Counted from the first letter of the stretch, positions 1-6,508 are shown. The stretch: DNA of 20,754 nucleotides from an uncultured Eubacteriales bacterium (GCA_900545805.1 URAL01000029.1:1-20754); one strand, 5' to 3'. A program made the numbers and translations. The notes: generated from the sequence alone by a model not told the origin.

Positions 1-28
1 CATTCACTCCCGCGCCGCCGCTTCGCTA

Positions 29-92
29 CCCCTCAAACTCCCCCGCTGCGCGGTCATCTTTCCTCAGCAGCATAGGTTTTTTTGTCAGTCTG
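29..92 (+). repeat. Dispersed intergenic repeat, copy A (truncated)
   Basis: The core CCCCGCTGCGCGGT and the flanking CCTCAAACTC and CAGCATAGG blocks recur at 4393-4480 on this strand and at 20666-20754 on the opposite strand. The sequence before position 29 does not match the other copies, so this copy lacks the ATAATCCAACTTGAGG end they share. It lies directly upstream of a terminator hairpin. No coding function is visible. Confidence 0.75.
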
Positions 93-127
93 AAAAAACA
101 CGAACGATTTTCTCGTTCGTGTTTTTT
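93..127. terminator. Bidirectional rho-independent terminator
   Basis: A perfect 15-bp inverted repeat (93-107 with 113-127, loop TTTTC) has an A-run on its left edge and a T-run on its right edge. It can therefore stop transcription on either strand. On the minus strand it would end the transcript of the DtxR-type regulator whose gene stops at 316. Confidence 0.85.
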
Positions 128-154
128 CCATAATTAAAGAAGAGAGGTGTAGAT

Positions 155-244
155 GTGAACAAAAGCCCGCACTGTTCTGATCTTTCCCGGCGGCGTCCTG
201 AACCGCCGCCGGAGGCTTATCACATATTAAGGGAGGCTTTGTGA
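155..244 (+). other. Possible short ORF with a GC hairpin; doubtful
   Basis: Apart from the repeat and terminator, 1-315 contains no recognised gene. A GTG at 155 follows a GAGAGG and opens a 29-codon frame ending in TGA at 242-244. That stop overlaps another GTG (241) preceded by AAGGGAGG at 229-236, which opens a 118-codon frame. The second frame runs mostly antisense to the DtxR-type gene and looks like a shadow there. A perfect 9-bp GC stem (187-195 with 204-212) lies inside the short frame. The coupled arrangement could be a leader peptide or chance; no family was recognised. Confidence 0.15.
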
Positions 245-315
245 TTTTAATTTACTACTTCCGCGATAGGATTTCAGCTCCAAAACGGCTCTCTCCTGCT
301 CCAAACGGGCAAAAC

Positions 316-702
316 TCACTTGCCGCCACGCATTTTCTCCATATCGGAGACGTGGTTTTTGATCGCATTGAACGATTCGTCGCTTATGATGTGCTCCATC
401 TTGCAAGCGTCCTCGGCAGCGGTCTCGGCTCCTACGCCGAGCATGCGCAGATATCGCGTGAGCAGGGTGTGCCGCTCGTATATCTTCTCTGCGACCTCCT
501 CTCCGGCCTCGGTCAGGCTCAGGTGCCCCAGCTCGTCGGCGACGAGATATCCGCCGCTTTTGAGCAGGCCTACCGCACGGCTGACGCTCGGCTTTGAATA
601 GCCCATGTACTCGCCGACGTCGATGGCGCGCACATCCTTGTATTTTTGCGACAAGACGTATATCGTCTCAAGATACATCTCGCCGGATTCCTGTAAAGTC
701 AT
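316..702 (-). CDS. DtxR/MntR-family metal-dependent transcriptional regulator
   Basis: A 128-residue protein with an N-terminal winged helix (about residues 5-65: YLETIYVLSQ, then the recognition region YSKPSVSRAVGLLK). A short metal-binding and dimerisation region follows with ERHTLLTRYLRMLGV, EDACKMEH and a C-terminal helix. The Cys/Glu/His pattern around residues 98-103 matches the metal site of MntR/DtxR proteins. No C-terminal SH3-like domain is present, so it resembles the short MntR form. It is divergent from the feo genes, and the shared region carries three DtxR-like palindromes; from this I infer that it is the iron- or manganese-responsive repressor of feo. AAGGA precedes the ATG. 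The exact metal specificity cannot be read. Confidence 0.9.
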   Translation of the reverse strand: MTLQESGEMYLETIYVLSQKYKDVRAIDVGEYMGYSKPSVSRAVGLLKSGGYLVADELGHLSLTEAGEEVAEKIYERHTLLTRYLRMLGVGAETAAEDACKMEHIISDESFNAIKNHVSDMEKMRGGK

Positions 703-738
703 TTGTTCCTTCTCCGTGTTTACTGTAATTTAAAATGA

Positions 739-767
739 ATGATATCACATTGCTTTTATTAATTCAA
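739..767 (-). promoter_or_regulatory. Predicted sigma-A promoter of the DtxR-type regulator
   Basis: Read on the minus strand, TTGAAT (762-767) and TATCAT (739-744) are separated by 17 bases. The -10 lies about 40 bases upstream of the ATG at 702. A 9-bp inverted repeat, ATATCACAT (742-750) with ATGTGATAT (805-813), overlaps and flanks this promoter. Confidence 0.5.
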
Positions 768-815
768 GCAATTGCGCACATTATTCTTAATCCCTATAAA
801 AACGATGTGATATTA

Positions 816-856
816 TGCACAATTAGTTAGCTTATGCTAACCGTCGAAATTGTGCA
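816..856. promoter_or_regulatory. Upstream operator 1: GTTAGC palindrome nested in a TGCACAATT inverted repeat
   Basis: A perfect palindrome GTTAGC-TTAT-GCTAAC occupies 826-841. It is enclosed by a second exact inverted repeat, TGCACAATT (816-824) and AATTGTGCA (848-856), with a slightly different centre. The inner palindrome matches the two sites at the feo promoter. The outer repeat could serve a second regulator. The site lies between the two divergent promoters. Confidence 0.65.
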
Positions 857-881
857 AACATACAAACCTTGCGTCAGGGAC

Positions 882-909
882 TTGACAAAGGGGGAAACTG
901 TGCTATTAT
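882..909 (+). promoter_or_regulatory. feoA: Predicted promoter of the feo operon
   Basis: A consensus -35 TTGACA (882-887) and a -10 TATTAT (904-909) are separated by 16 bases. A TGC just before the -10 gives an extended -10. The expected transcription start, near 916, abuts an operator palindrome at 917-932, so binding there should block initiation or escape. Confidence 0.8.
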
Positions 910-916
910 TCAGGCA

Positions 917-932
917 GTTAGCGAGAGCTAAC
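917..932. promoter_or_regulatory. Operator 2 (DtxR-like palindrome)
   Basis: A perfect inverted repeat, GTTAGC-GAGA-GCTAAC, lies at about +1 to +16 of the predicted feo transcript. It matches the half-site of operator 1 with a different 4-base spacer. The TTAG/CTAA half-sites resemble those of DtxR-family regulators. Confidence 0.75.
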
Positions 933-949
933 TTAAATTCACCCCCGCG

Positions 950-965
950 GTTAGCGTGTGCTAAT
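950..965. promoter_or_regulatory. Operator 3 (DtxR-like palindrome)
   Basis: GTTAGC-GTGT-GCTAAT has one mismatch from the perfect palindrome. Its centre is 33 bp from that of operator 2, about three helical turns, so two dimers could bind the same DNA face. It ends six bases before the feoA ribosome binding site (971-980). Confidence 0.7.
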
Positions 966-988
966 CAAATGGAGAAAGGATATATGCA

Positions 989-1201
989 ATGATGCCTTTA
1001 ACATTGGCGGCGGTCGGCGAGGAAAACACGATACAGCGTGTTGCCGGCAAGCCTGAGGTGAAAAAGCACCTCGAAAACCTCGGCTTTGTTGTCGGGGGCG
1101 ATGTAAAAGTGTTGACTGCCGTTGGCGAGAATGTCATCGTCAAGGTCAAGGAAGCCAGGATCGCCATAAGCGCGGAAATGGCTCAGAAAATATATGTGTG
1201 A
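989..1201 (+). CDS. feoA: FeoA-domain protein 1 (ferrous iron uptake)
   Basis: A 70-residue SH3-like FeoA domain covers essentially the whole protein. It has the turn KKHLENLGFVVGGDVKV and the end AISAEMAQKIYV, typical of FeoA (usually about 75 residues). FeoA proteins are small cytosolic partners of the FeoB Fe(II) transporter. The start is ATG 989 (another ATG follows at 992), preceded by GGAGAAAGGA at 971-980. An ATG at 984 reads only two codons before a stop, so it is not the start. This is the first gene after the predicted promoter and the operator pair, so it should be induced when iron is low. Its stop lies 11 bases before the second feoA. Confidence 0.93.
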   Translation: MMPLTLAAVGEENTIQRVAGKPEVKKHLENLGFVVGGDVKVLTAVGENVIVKVKEARIAISAEMAQKIYV

Positions 1202-1212
1202 GGAGCAGAAAC

Positions 1213-1434
1213 ATGAAGACTCTGAGAGACGTTAAGATCGGCGAGACCGTAACCGTCAAAAGGCTCCATGGCGAGGGCGCGATAAAGCGCCGCATCATGG
1301 ACATGGGTATAACCAAGGGCGCTGAGGTCTATGTCCGCAAGGTCGCTCCCCTGGGCGATCCCATCGAGCTCACCGTTCGCGGCTATGAGCTTTCGCTGCG
1401 CAAGGCAGATGCAGAAAAGATCGAGGTGGAATAA
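1213..1434 (+). CDS. feoA: FeoA-domain protein 2
   Basis: A 73-residue FeoA domain: TLRDVKIGETVTVKRL, then the conserved RRIMDMGITKGAEVYV turn and a final strand ELSLRKADAEKIEVE. This copy is closer to the classic FeoA pattern than the first. ATG 1213 is preferred over an in-frame GTG at 1198 because AGGAG (1201-1205) sits seven bases before it. The stop TAA shares its last base with the ATG of feoB (TAATG), so translation is likely coupled. Tandem FeoA proteins before FeoB are common in Clostridia; the two may form a heteromeric partner of FeoB, which is inference. Confidence 0.94.
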   Translation: MKTLRDVKIGETVTVKRLHGEGAIKRRIMDMGITKGAEVYVRKVAPLGDPIELTVRGYELSLRKADAEKIEVE

Positions 1435-3950
1435 TGGAAAGGAACATTAAAATTGCCCTTGCCGGCAACCCGAACTGCGGCAAGACCACGCTGTTCAACG
1501 CGCTGACCGGCTCGAACCAGTTCGTCGGCAACTGGCCCGGCGTAACCGTTGAGAAGAAGGAAGGCAGGCTCAAGAGGTTTGACGGCGTAACGGTCGTTGA
1601 TCTTCCCGGCATCTACTCGCTCTCCCCGTACACCCTTGAGGAGGTCGTTGCGCGCAACTACCTGCTCGGCGAGCGCCCCGATGCGATACTCAATATCATC
1701 GACGGCACAAACCTTGAGCGCAACCTTTATCTGACCACTCAGCTGACCGAGCTCGGCATCCCCGTGGTCGTCGCTGTCAACATGATGGATATCGTCCGCA
1801 AAAACGGCGACGTCATCAACATCAAGGAGCTGTCCCGTCAGCTCGGCTGCAAGGTATATGAGATCTCCGCTCTGAAGGGCGACGGCGTTTCCGAGGCCGC
1901 CGCGGCGGCGGTAGACGCCGCAAAGAACGGCAAGACCATCCCCATGCACTCGTTCTCGGGCGTTGTCGAGCACGCTATCGCTCACATCGAGGAGGCCGTC
2001 CTGCACGAGCTGCCCGAGGAGCAGCAGCGCTGGTACGCGATAAAGATCTTCGAGCACGACGACAAGGTCCTCGCAAGGCTCGCGATAAAGCCCGAGATCA
2101 TGCAGCACATCGACGCGGATATCAGGGCCGCCGAGGATGAGCTTGACGACGACGCGGAGAGCATCATCACCAACGAGCGCTACATCTACATAGCGTCCAT
2201 CATCAAGGCCTGCTATAAAAAGAAAAACGTCGGACAGCTCACCGCCTCCGATAAGATAGACAAGGTCGTCACCAACCGCTGGCTGGGTCTGCCCATCTTC
2301 GCGGCCGTCATGTTCTTTGTATACTGGGTCGCAATGGTCGCGGTCGGCGCGCCTGCTACCGACTGGGCAAACGACGGCGTATTCGGCGACGGCTGGCACC
2401 TGCTCGGCATAGGCTCGGCAGATTACAACGACACAAATGACGAATACACTGCGGCGCTTCAGGCCGTCAGCGCATTCCTCGGCGAGGATATAGACGTTGA
2501 AGCGGACGACTTCGACGCCGGCGCACTGCTTGCCGACATGAAGGCCTTCAAGACCACCGACAAGACGGCGACAGTCGATGTCGAGGACGAGGAGACCCTC
2601 GCGATAAACACCATGACCGCTTACTACGACACACTCCCCGAAGGAGCCGACAAGCTCGACGATGTCGTTCAGATGACCTATGTCGACGCGGTGGCTTACC
2701 TTGAGAAAAACGGCTTTGACGCTCCCGACCCTGCCGACTACGGCGTATGGGTACCGGGCATCCCCGTTCTCGTGGGCGACGGCCTTGACGCTGCAAACGC
2801 GGCTCCCTGGCTCAGCGGCCTTATCAACGACGGTATCGTGGCCGGTGTCGGCGCGGTTCTCGGCTTCGTGCCTCAGATGCTCGTTTTGTTCCTTATGCTC
2901 GCCTTCCTCGAGGCCTGCGGATACATGGCGCGTATCGCCTTCGTGCTTGACCGTATCTTCCGCAAGTTCGGACTTTCCGGCAAGAGCTTCATCCCCATGC
3001 TCATCGGCGTCGGCTGCGGCGTTCCTGGCGTCATGGCCTCCCGTACCATCGAAAACGAGCGTGACCGCCGTATGACGATCATGACCACCACCTTCATCCC
3101 CTGCGGCGCAAAGGTGCCGTTCATCGCGATGATCGCCGGCGCACTGTTCGGCGGCAGCGCATGGGTATCCACCTCCGCGTACTTCATCGGCATGGCGGCT
3201 ATCATCTGCTCGGGCATCATGCTCAAGAAGACAAAGCGCTTTGCCGGCGACCCCGCCCCCTTCGTTATGGAGCTTCCCGCATACCACATGCCCACCCTCG
3301 GCAACGTCCTGCGCTCCATGTGGGAGCGCGGCTGGTCCTTCATCAAGAAGGCCGGAACCATCATCCTGCTTTCGACCATCTTCGTATGGTTCACCACCTA
3401 CTTCGGCTGGGTCGAGGGCAGCTTCCAGATGCTCTCTGAGGATCAGATCGACTCCTCCATCCTCGCAAAGATCGGCAACGCCATAGCGTGGATCTTTGCT
3501 CCCCTCGGCTGGGGCAACTGGCAGGCAACCGTCGCTTCCATCACCGGCCTCGTCGCCAAGGAGAACATCGTCGGTACCCTCGGCATCCTCTACGGCGGCG
3601 GCGACGGCACCGTCTACCAGGCAATGGCCGCGGCCTTCACCGGCGTGACGGCTTACAGCTTCCTCGTCTTCAACCTTCTGTGCGCTCCCTGCTTTGCGGC
3701 CATCGGCGCAATAAAGCGCGAGATGAACAACCGCGGCTGGACCTGGTTCGCGATCGGCTATCAGTGCGGCTTTGCATACGTCATCGCTCTGATGATAAAC
3801 CAGTTCGGCAGCGCCTTCACCGGCAAGCTGAACATCATCGGTCTGATCGTTGCCGTCGCTCTGCTGGCAGGCATCATCTACATGCTCTTCCGTCCTTACA
3901 AGGAGGCTGAGACCCTCAGCACCAAGGAAGCAACCGTAGGTGCAAAATAA
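1434..3950 (+). CDS. feoB: FeoB, ferrous iron transporter with N-terminal GTPase and enlarged extracytoplasmic loop
   Basis: An 838-residue inner-membrane Fe(II) transporter. The GTPase domain shows G1 GNPNCGKT (11-18), G3 DLPG (56-59) and G4 NMMD (116-119), followed by a helical regulatory region to about 280. Membrane segments begin near 284. The first gate motif is GVGCGVP (525-531), with the conserved Cys; the second gate includes CAPCFAAIGAIKRE near the C-terminus. The segment between the first two membrane spans (about 306-460) is roughly 120 residues longer than the corresponding loop of E. coli FeoB (773 residues in total) and is very acidic. The start overlaps the upstream stop. The operator pair at the promoter implies repression by a DtxR-type regulator with metal. 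Confidence 0.97.
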   Translation: MERNIKIALAGNPNCGKTTLFNALTGSNQFVGNWPGVTVEKKEGRLKRFDGVTVVDLPGIYSLSPYTLEEVVARNYLLGERPDAILNIIDGTNLERNLYLTTQLTELGIPVVVAVNMMDIVRKNGDVINIKELSRQLGCKVYEISALKGDGVSEAAAAAVDAAKNGKTIPMHSFSGVVEHAIAHIEEAVLHELPEEQQRWYAIKIFEHDDKVLARLAIKPEIMQHIDADIRAAEDELDDDAESIITNERYIYIASIIKACYKKKNVGQLTASDKIDKVVTNRWLGLPIFAAVMFFVYWVAMVAVGAPATDWANDGVFGDGWHLLGIGSADYNDTNDEYTAALQAVSAFLGEDIDVEADDFDAGALLADMKAFKTTDKTATVDVEDEETLAINTMTAYYDTLPEGADKLDDVVQMTYVDAVAYLEKNGFDAPDPADYGVWVPGIPVLVGDGLDAANAAPWLSGLINDGIVAGVGAVLGFVPQMLVLFLMLAFLEACGYMARIAFVLDRIFRKFGLSGKSFIPMLIGVGCGVPGVMASRTIENERDRRMTIMTTTFIPCGAKVPFIAMIAGALFGGSAWVSTSAYFIGMAAIICSGIMLKKTKRFAGDPAPFVMELPAYHMPTLGNVLRSMWERGWSFIKKAGTIILLSTIFVWFTTYFGWVEGSFQMLSEDQIDSSILAKIGNAIAWIFAPLGWGNWQATVASITGLVAKENIVGTLGILYGGGDGTVYQAMAAAFTGVTAYSFLVFNLLCAPCFAAIGAIKREMNNRGWTWFAIGYQCGFAYVIALMINQFGSAFTGKLNIIGLIVAVALLAGIIYMLFRPYKEAETLSTKEATVGAK

Positions 3951-3991
3951 CAAGCAGCATAACTTGAGAATTTATAAAGGAGGAAAAAGCA

Positions 3992-4234
3992 ATGCTTGAA
4001 TGGTTGGCTTCCAATCTCGGAACAATACTGATAAGCGCCGGTCTGATCGTCATTGTCGCGCTCATCATCCGGCTGATAGTTAAAGATAAGAAAGCGGGCA
4101 TATCCTCCTGCGGCGCAAAATGCGGCGGCTGCGGCGCGTGCGCCATGGCGGGCAAATGCCATGACGGTGCGTGCTCCGAAAGCGGCTCCGGCGCCCTCAG
4201 GGACGTAAAAGACCTGAAGAAAAAGAACAGTTGA
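3992..4234 (+). CDS. FeoB-associated Cys-rich membrane protein
   Basis: An 80-residue protein with one N-terminal membrane helix (about residues 8-29). A short basic patch follows, then seven cysteines in CGAKCGGCGAC, KCHDGAC spacing at about 39-60 and a charged tail. This is the pattern of the FeoB-associated Cys-rich family (PF12669) found directly after feoB in Clostridia. The function is unproven; cysteine ligation of Fe(II) entering through FeoB, or a FeoC-like role, is inferred. AAAGGAGG lies nine bases before the ATG, and the gene follows feoB by 41 bases without a terminator, so it should be co-transcribed. Confidence 0.9.
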   Translation: MLEWLASNLGTILISAGLIVIVALIIRLIVKDKKAGISSCGAKCGGCGACAMAGKCHDGACSESGSGALRDVKDLKKKNS

Positions 4235-4237
4235 TTC

Positions 4238-4268
4238 TCTGACGGGAGGTGCAGACCCCTGCACCTCC
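4238..4268. repeat. 31-bp direct repeat, copy 1 (contains a hairpin)
   Basis: The sequence is identical to 4478-4508 and consists of TCTGACG followed by a perfect 9-bp stem (4245-4253 with 4260-4268, GGAGGTGCA and complement, loop GACCCC). The two copies bracket a 209-bp stretch of further hairpins and the dispersed repeat. Confidence 0.9.
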
Positions 4269-4269
4269 T

Positions 4270-4306
4270 GCATAAAGCAAAAAGCCCTCGGCTTTTTACT
4301 TTATGC
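4270..4306. terminator. Terminator-like hairpin after the feo operon
   Basis: A long inverted repeat with GCATAAAG (4270-4277) pairing CTTTATGC (4299-4306), one mismatch, then AAAAAGCC (4279-4286) pairing GGCTTTTT (4290-4297), loop CTC. It lies 36 bases after the stop of the FeoB-associated gene and is the likely end of the feo transcript. Confidence 0.7.
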
Positions 4307-4316
4307 AAAACGCCGC

Positions 4317-4387
4317 ATTTTTTGTGAAGCTTACACTTCACGAAAAATCTCGCTGCGCTCATCAAAAAGTCCTGCGGACATTTTTGA
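4317..4387. terminator. Two further consecutive hairpins
   Basis: The first stem is TTTTTTGTGAAG (4318-4329) with CTTCACGAAAAA (4336-4347). The second is TCAAAAAGTCC (4362-4372) with GGACATTTTTGA (4376-4387, one bulged A). Both have A/T-rich ends on each strand and could terminate or attenuate. With the neighbouring stems they make an unusually dense hairpin array. Confidence 0.55.
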
Positions 4388-4392
4388 CGGCT

Positions 4393-4480
4393 ATAATCCA
4401 ACTTGAGGCGGGCCTTGCCCCCTCAAACTCCCCCGCTGCGCGGTTATCTTTCCTCGGCAGCACAAATTTATTTGCAATCT
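4393..4480 (+). repeat. Dispersed intergenic repeat, copy B (most complete)
   Basis: This copy runs from ATAATCCAACTTGAGGCGGG through CCCCGCTGCGCGGTTATC to GCAATCTGA. It matches copy A (29-92) over the central part and copy C (20666-20754, opposite strand) over nearly the full length. It has no convincing reading frame. It lies just upstream of the hairpin at 4484-4508. Confidence 0.8.
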
Positions 4481-4508
4481 GACGGGAGGTGCAGACCCCT
4501 GCACCTCC
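4478..4508. repeat. 31-bp direct repeat, copy 2 (contains a hairpin)
   Basis: An exact second copy of 4238-4268, with the same 9-bp stem and GACCCC loop, here followed by CTGTTTTA. It ends 24 bases before the next coding start, so it could act as a terminator, an attenuator or an RNA stabiliser in the leader of the next operon. No clear promoter is visible in 4388-4532. Confidence 0.85.
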
Positions 4509-4532
4509 CTGTTTTACAAACAGGAGTAAGCG

Positions 4533-4961
4533 ATGACTAACCCAAGGCTTGCGGTCTCCGCCTCGGTGGTTCGATATCTTCTTGCGCTTGACGCACTCAA
4601 GAGCTCGGGCGGAATACGAACGATCGATGTGGCGCGGCATCTCAACGTAAAAAAGCCGAGCGCGCACACGATGCTCAACAATTTAAGAGACGCCGGCATT
4701 CTGACGAAGGACGAGCTCGGCATAGCGCATCTGACGAGCCGCGGCATGGAGCTTACGAGCCGGTATCGCCGCTATTACTGCGCCGTTGCCTCGGCTCTTG
4801 CGCGTACTCTGCCGCCCTCGGCAGACTTTAAAAATGCAGCCTGCACCCTTGTAGCCGAGCTTTCAGAGCAGGTGCTCGAGGAGCTTTGCGCGCAAAGCGG
4901 CACGGAAGGACATGCAGTAATGAAAAATCCCGATACGGAGGTCGTTTTATGCAATATGTGA
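4533..4961 (+). CDS. Second DtxR/MntR-like winged-helix regulator
   Basis: A 142-residue protein with an N-terminal winged helix like that of metal-dependent repressors. Helix-turn-helix residues are IRTIDVARHLNVKKPSAHTMLNNLR (about 30-54), followed by a wing (ILTKDELGIAHLTSRG). The C-terminal part (about 75-142) is less typical and lacks the canonical DtxR metal ligands in obvious order, so metal sensing is uncertain. AGGAG precedes the ATG. Its last 13 bases overlap the start of the HMA protein gene, so the two are translationally coupled. Its place at the head of a metal-handling operon suggests local regulation of that operon. Confidence 0.8.
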   Translation: MTNPRLAVSASVVRYLLALDALKSSGGIRTIDVARHLNVKKPSAHTMLNNLRDAGILTKDELGIAHLTSRGMELTSRYRRYYCAVASALARTLPPSADFKNAACTLVAELSEQVLEELCAQSGTEGHAVMKNPDTEVVLCNM

Positions 4962-5329
4962 TTTTTGCTCTTGTTCTCATCGTTTTTGCCGTCCTTGTCA
5001 TAAAGGACTACTCGAAAAAGCTGGCCTCCGGCTGCTGCGGCGGCACAGACGCGGAGAAAAAGATAAAGGTCGGGGACAAAAACAGGGCTCACTACCCATA
5101 TGCCGCGATCCTGACCGTAGACGGCATGATGTGCCCGGCCTGCGAGACGCGCATAGAGAATACCCTCAACGTCATTGACGGCGTCTGGGCTAAGGCAAGC
5201 TCGTCCGACGGCAGGGTCGAGGTGCTCATGAAAACGCCCGTGGACGAGGAGGTCTTCCGCAAGGCCGTGAACGAGTCCGGCGTTTACACTCTTATGAAAG
5301 CTGAATACCGCGATGCAGAGCAAAGTTAA
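4949..5329 (+). CDS. Membrane-anchored HMA (heavy-metal-associated) domain protein
   Basis: A 126-residue protein. Residues 3-18 form a membrane anchor, followed by a Cys-Cys pair (29-30) in a Gly-rich linker. A C-terminal HMA ferredoxin-like fold (about 48-118) has a metal-binding loop GMMCPACE (CxxC at 62-65). HMA domains carry soft metal ions to P1B-ATPases. ATG 4949 is chosen over an upstream in-frame start at 4886 because GGAGG (4937-4941) is seven bases before it and the longer start would read through the preceding gene. It overlaps the regulator gene upstream by 13 bases and the AraC-type gene downstream by 17. The anchor plus Cys-pair head resembles the FeoB-associated peptide at 3992-4234. 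Confidence 0.87.
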   Translation: MQYVIFALVLIVFAVLVIKDYSKKLASGCCGGTDAEKKIKVGDKNRAHYPYAAILTVDGMMCPACETRIENTLNVIDGVWAKASSSDGRVEVLMKTPVDEEVFRKAVNESGVYTLMKAEYRDAEQS

Positions 5330-6203
5330 GAAATATTCAGGTGTCGACGGCAGCTACATCGTCGTAAGCTACGATGTTTTCCCCGGCATCGAGCTTATCT
5401 ACAACGACATCAGCCTCTATGAGCACGATATTCAGCCCGAGGAGGATAAGACCCTTCTGGAGATACACCACTGCCGCTCCGGGCGAATGGAGTGCCGCAT
5501 CGGCACGGACTTTTTCTATCTCTCGCCGGGTGATCTGTCGATAAGCCTGTCCGACGGTGCGATATCGCACTCGAGCTTCCCCACGGGCTCTTATGAGGGC
5601 GTGACGATACGCATAAACGGCAGGGACGCGCCGCGCTGTCTTTCGTGCCTGCTCGCCGACGTGAATGTCCGGCCCGACGCTCTGCGCGAAAAATTCTGCG
5701 CGCACGGTCAGTGCTTTGTCGCACGCTCCTCGGCGGCCGTCGAGCACATTTTTTCCGAGCTGTACAGCGTGCCGGCGAGCATACGCAAGGGCTATTTCAA
5801 GGTTAAGATACTTGAGCTCCTGCTGTTTCTGAGCGCAATGGAGCTCGACAGCTCCGCGCTTTCCGAGCGCAGGATATCCAACACCCAGGTCGAGCTTGCC
5901 AAGAGCATCGGCGCGTATCTGTCGGCCAATATGGACAGGCGCATAACGCTCGAGGAGCTGTCGCGCACATTCCATATGTCGCAGACTGCGCTGAAGTCCT
6001 GCTTCCGCGCAGTCTACGGCGAAAGCGTGTATTCCTATATCCGCACGCAGAAGATGCAGTGCGCCGCGGCGGACCTCAGGCGCTCGGAGATGAGCATCAT
6101 GGAGATCGCCGGACGCTACGGCTATGATAACGGCAGCAAGTTCGCCAAGGCCTTCCGCGATACCGTCGGCATGAGCCCGACGGAGTATCGAAACGCCGGC
6201 TGA
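5313..6203 (+). CDS. AraC-family transcriptional regulator
   Basis: A 296-residue protein. The N-terminal part (about 30-150) looks like a cupin-type sensor (LLEIHHCRSGRMECRIG, FFYLSPGDLSISLS). The C-terminal 104 residues form the double helix-turn-helix of AraC, with ITLEELSRTFHMSQTALKSCF and the second helix pair IMEIAGRYGYDNGSKFAKAFRD ending GMSPTEYR. It begins inside the HMA gene and lies 35 bases before the small membrane protein gene. AraC proteins of this layout often activate adjacent metal-uptake genes in Firmicutes. That role is inferred here; no operator is obvious. Confidence 0.92.
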   Translation: MQSKVKKYSGVDGSYIVVSYDVFPGIELIYNDISLYEHDIQPEEDKTLLEIHHCRSGRMECRIGTDFFYLSPGDLSISLSDGAISHSSFPTGSYEGVTIRINGRDAPRCLSCLLADVNVRPDALREKFCAHGQCFVARSSAAVEHIFSELYSVPASIRKGYFKVKILELLLFLSAMELDSSALSERRISNTQVELAKSIGAYLSANMDRRITLEELSRTFHMSQTALKSCFRAVYGESVYSYIRTQKMQCAAADLRRSEMSIMEIAGRYGYDNGSKFAKAFRDTVGMSPTEYRNAG

Positions 6204-6238
6204 GGCGGCTGCAATATAAATAAAAGGAGTATATGACT

Positions 6239-6508
6239 ATGAAATTCCACATTGAAAACACCACGAAGATGTTCGGCTGCGGCCTTCTTTTCGGCACCGC
6301 CGGCATCAGGATCCTCAGAAGCCGCGACGCAAAGACCCTGTACACCCACGTCACCGCCGCCGTTCTGCGAGCAAAGGAATCGGTCATGCAGACAGCCGAC
6401 GATATCCGCTGCGACTGCCGGGATATCTACGCGGGAGCAAAGAACATAAACGAGCGCCGCGCCGAGGAAGAGGCGGCGGCAGTCATTGAAAACGTCGAGG
6501 CAGAGTAA
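6239..6508 (+). CDS. Small DUF6110-like membrane protein, candidate FezA-type partner
   Basis: An 89-residue protein. A glycine-rich hydrophobic stretch (MFGCGLLFGTAGIRIL, about residues 11-26) is followed by an amphipathic, charged helix with two cysteines (CDC) and an acidic tail. The family pattern is that of DUF6110, usually encoded beside a P-type ATPase in Clostridia. ATG 6239 is preferred to ATG 6233 because AAGGAG (6224-6229) is nine bases from it and only three from the other. The stop shares a base with the ATPase start (TAATG), so the two are coupled. A structural role in an intracellular iron compartment is inferred from the neighbouring ATPase type. Confidence 0.8.
   Translation: MKFHIENTTKMFGCGLLFGTAGIRILRSRDAKTLYTHVTAAVLRAKESVMQTADDIRCDCRDIYAGAKNINERRAEEEAAAVIENVEAE

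Noticed and set aside
1383..3953. Long minus-strand frame of 856 codons opposite feoB
   Set aside because: It is the mirror of feoB in a GC-rich codon pattern; its translation is low-complexity (rich in Asp, Val, His) and matches no family, whereas the plus-strand frame has full FeoB motifs.
4238..4508. CRISPR array or riboswitch in the hairpin-rich gap
   Set aside because: Only two 31-bp repeats 240 bp apart with no regular spacers or cas genes, and no recognisable riboswitch core; the hairpins look like terminators.
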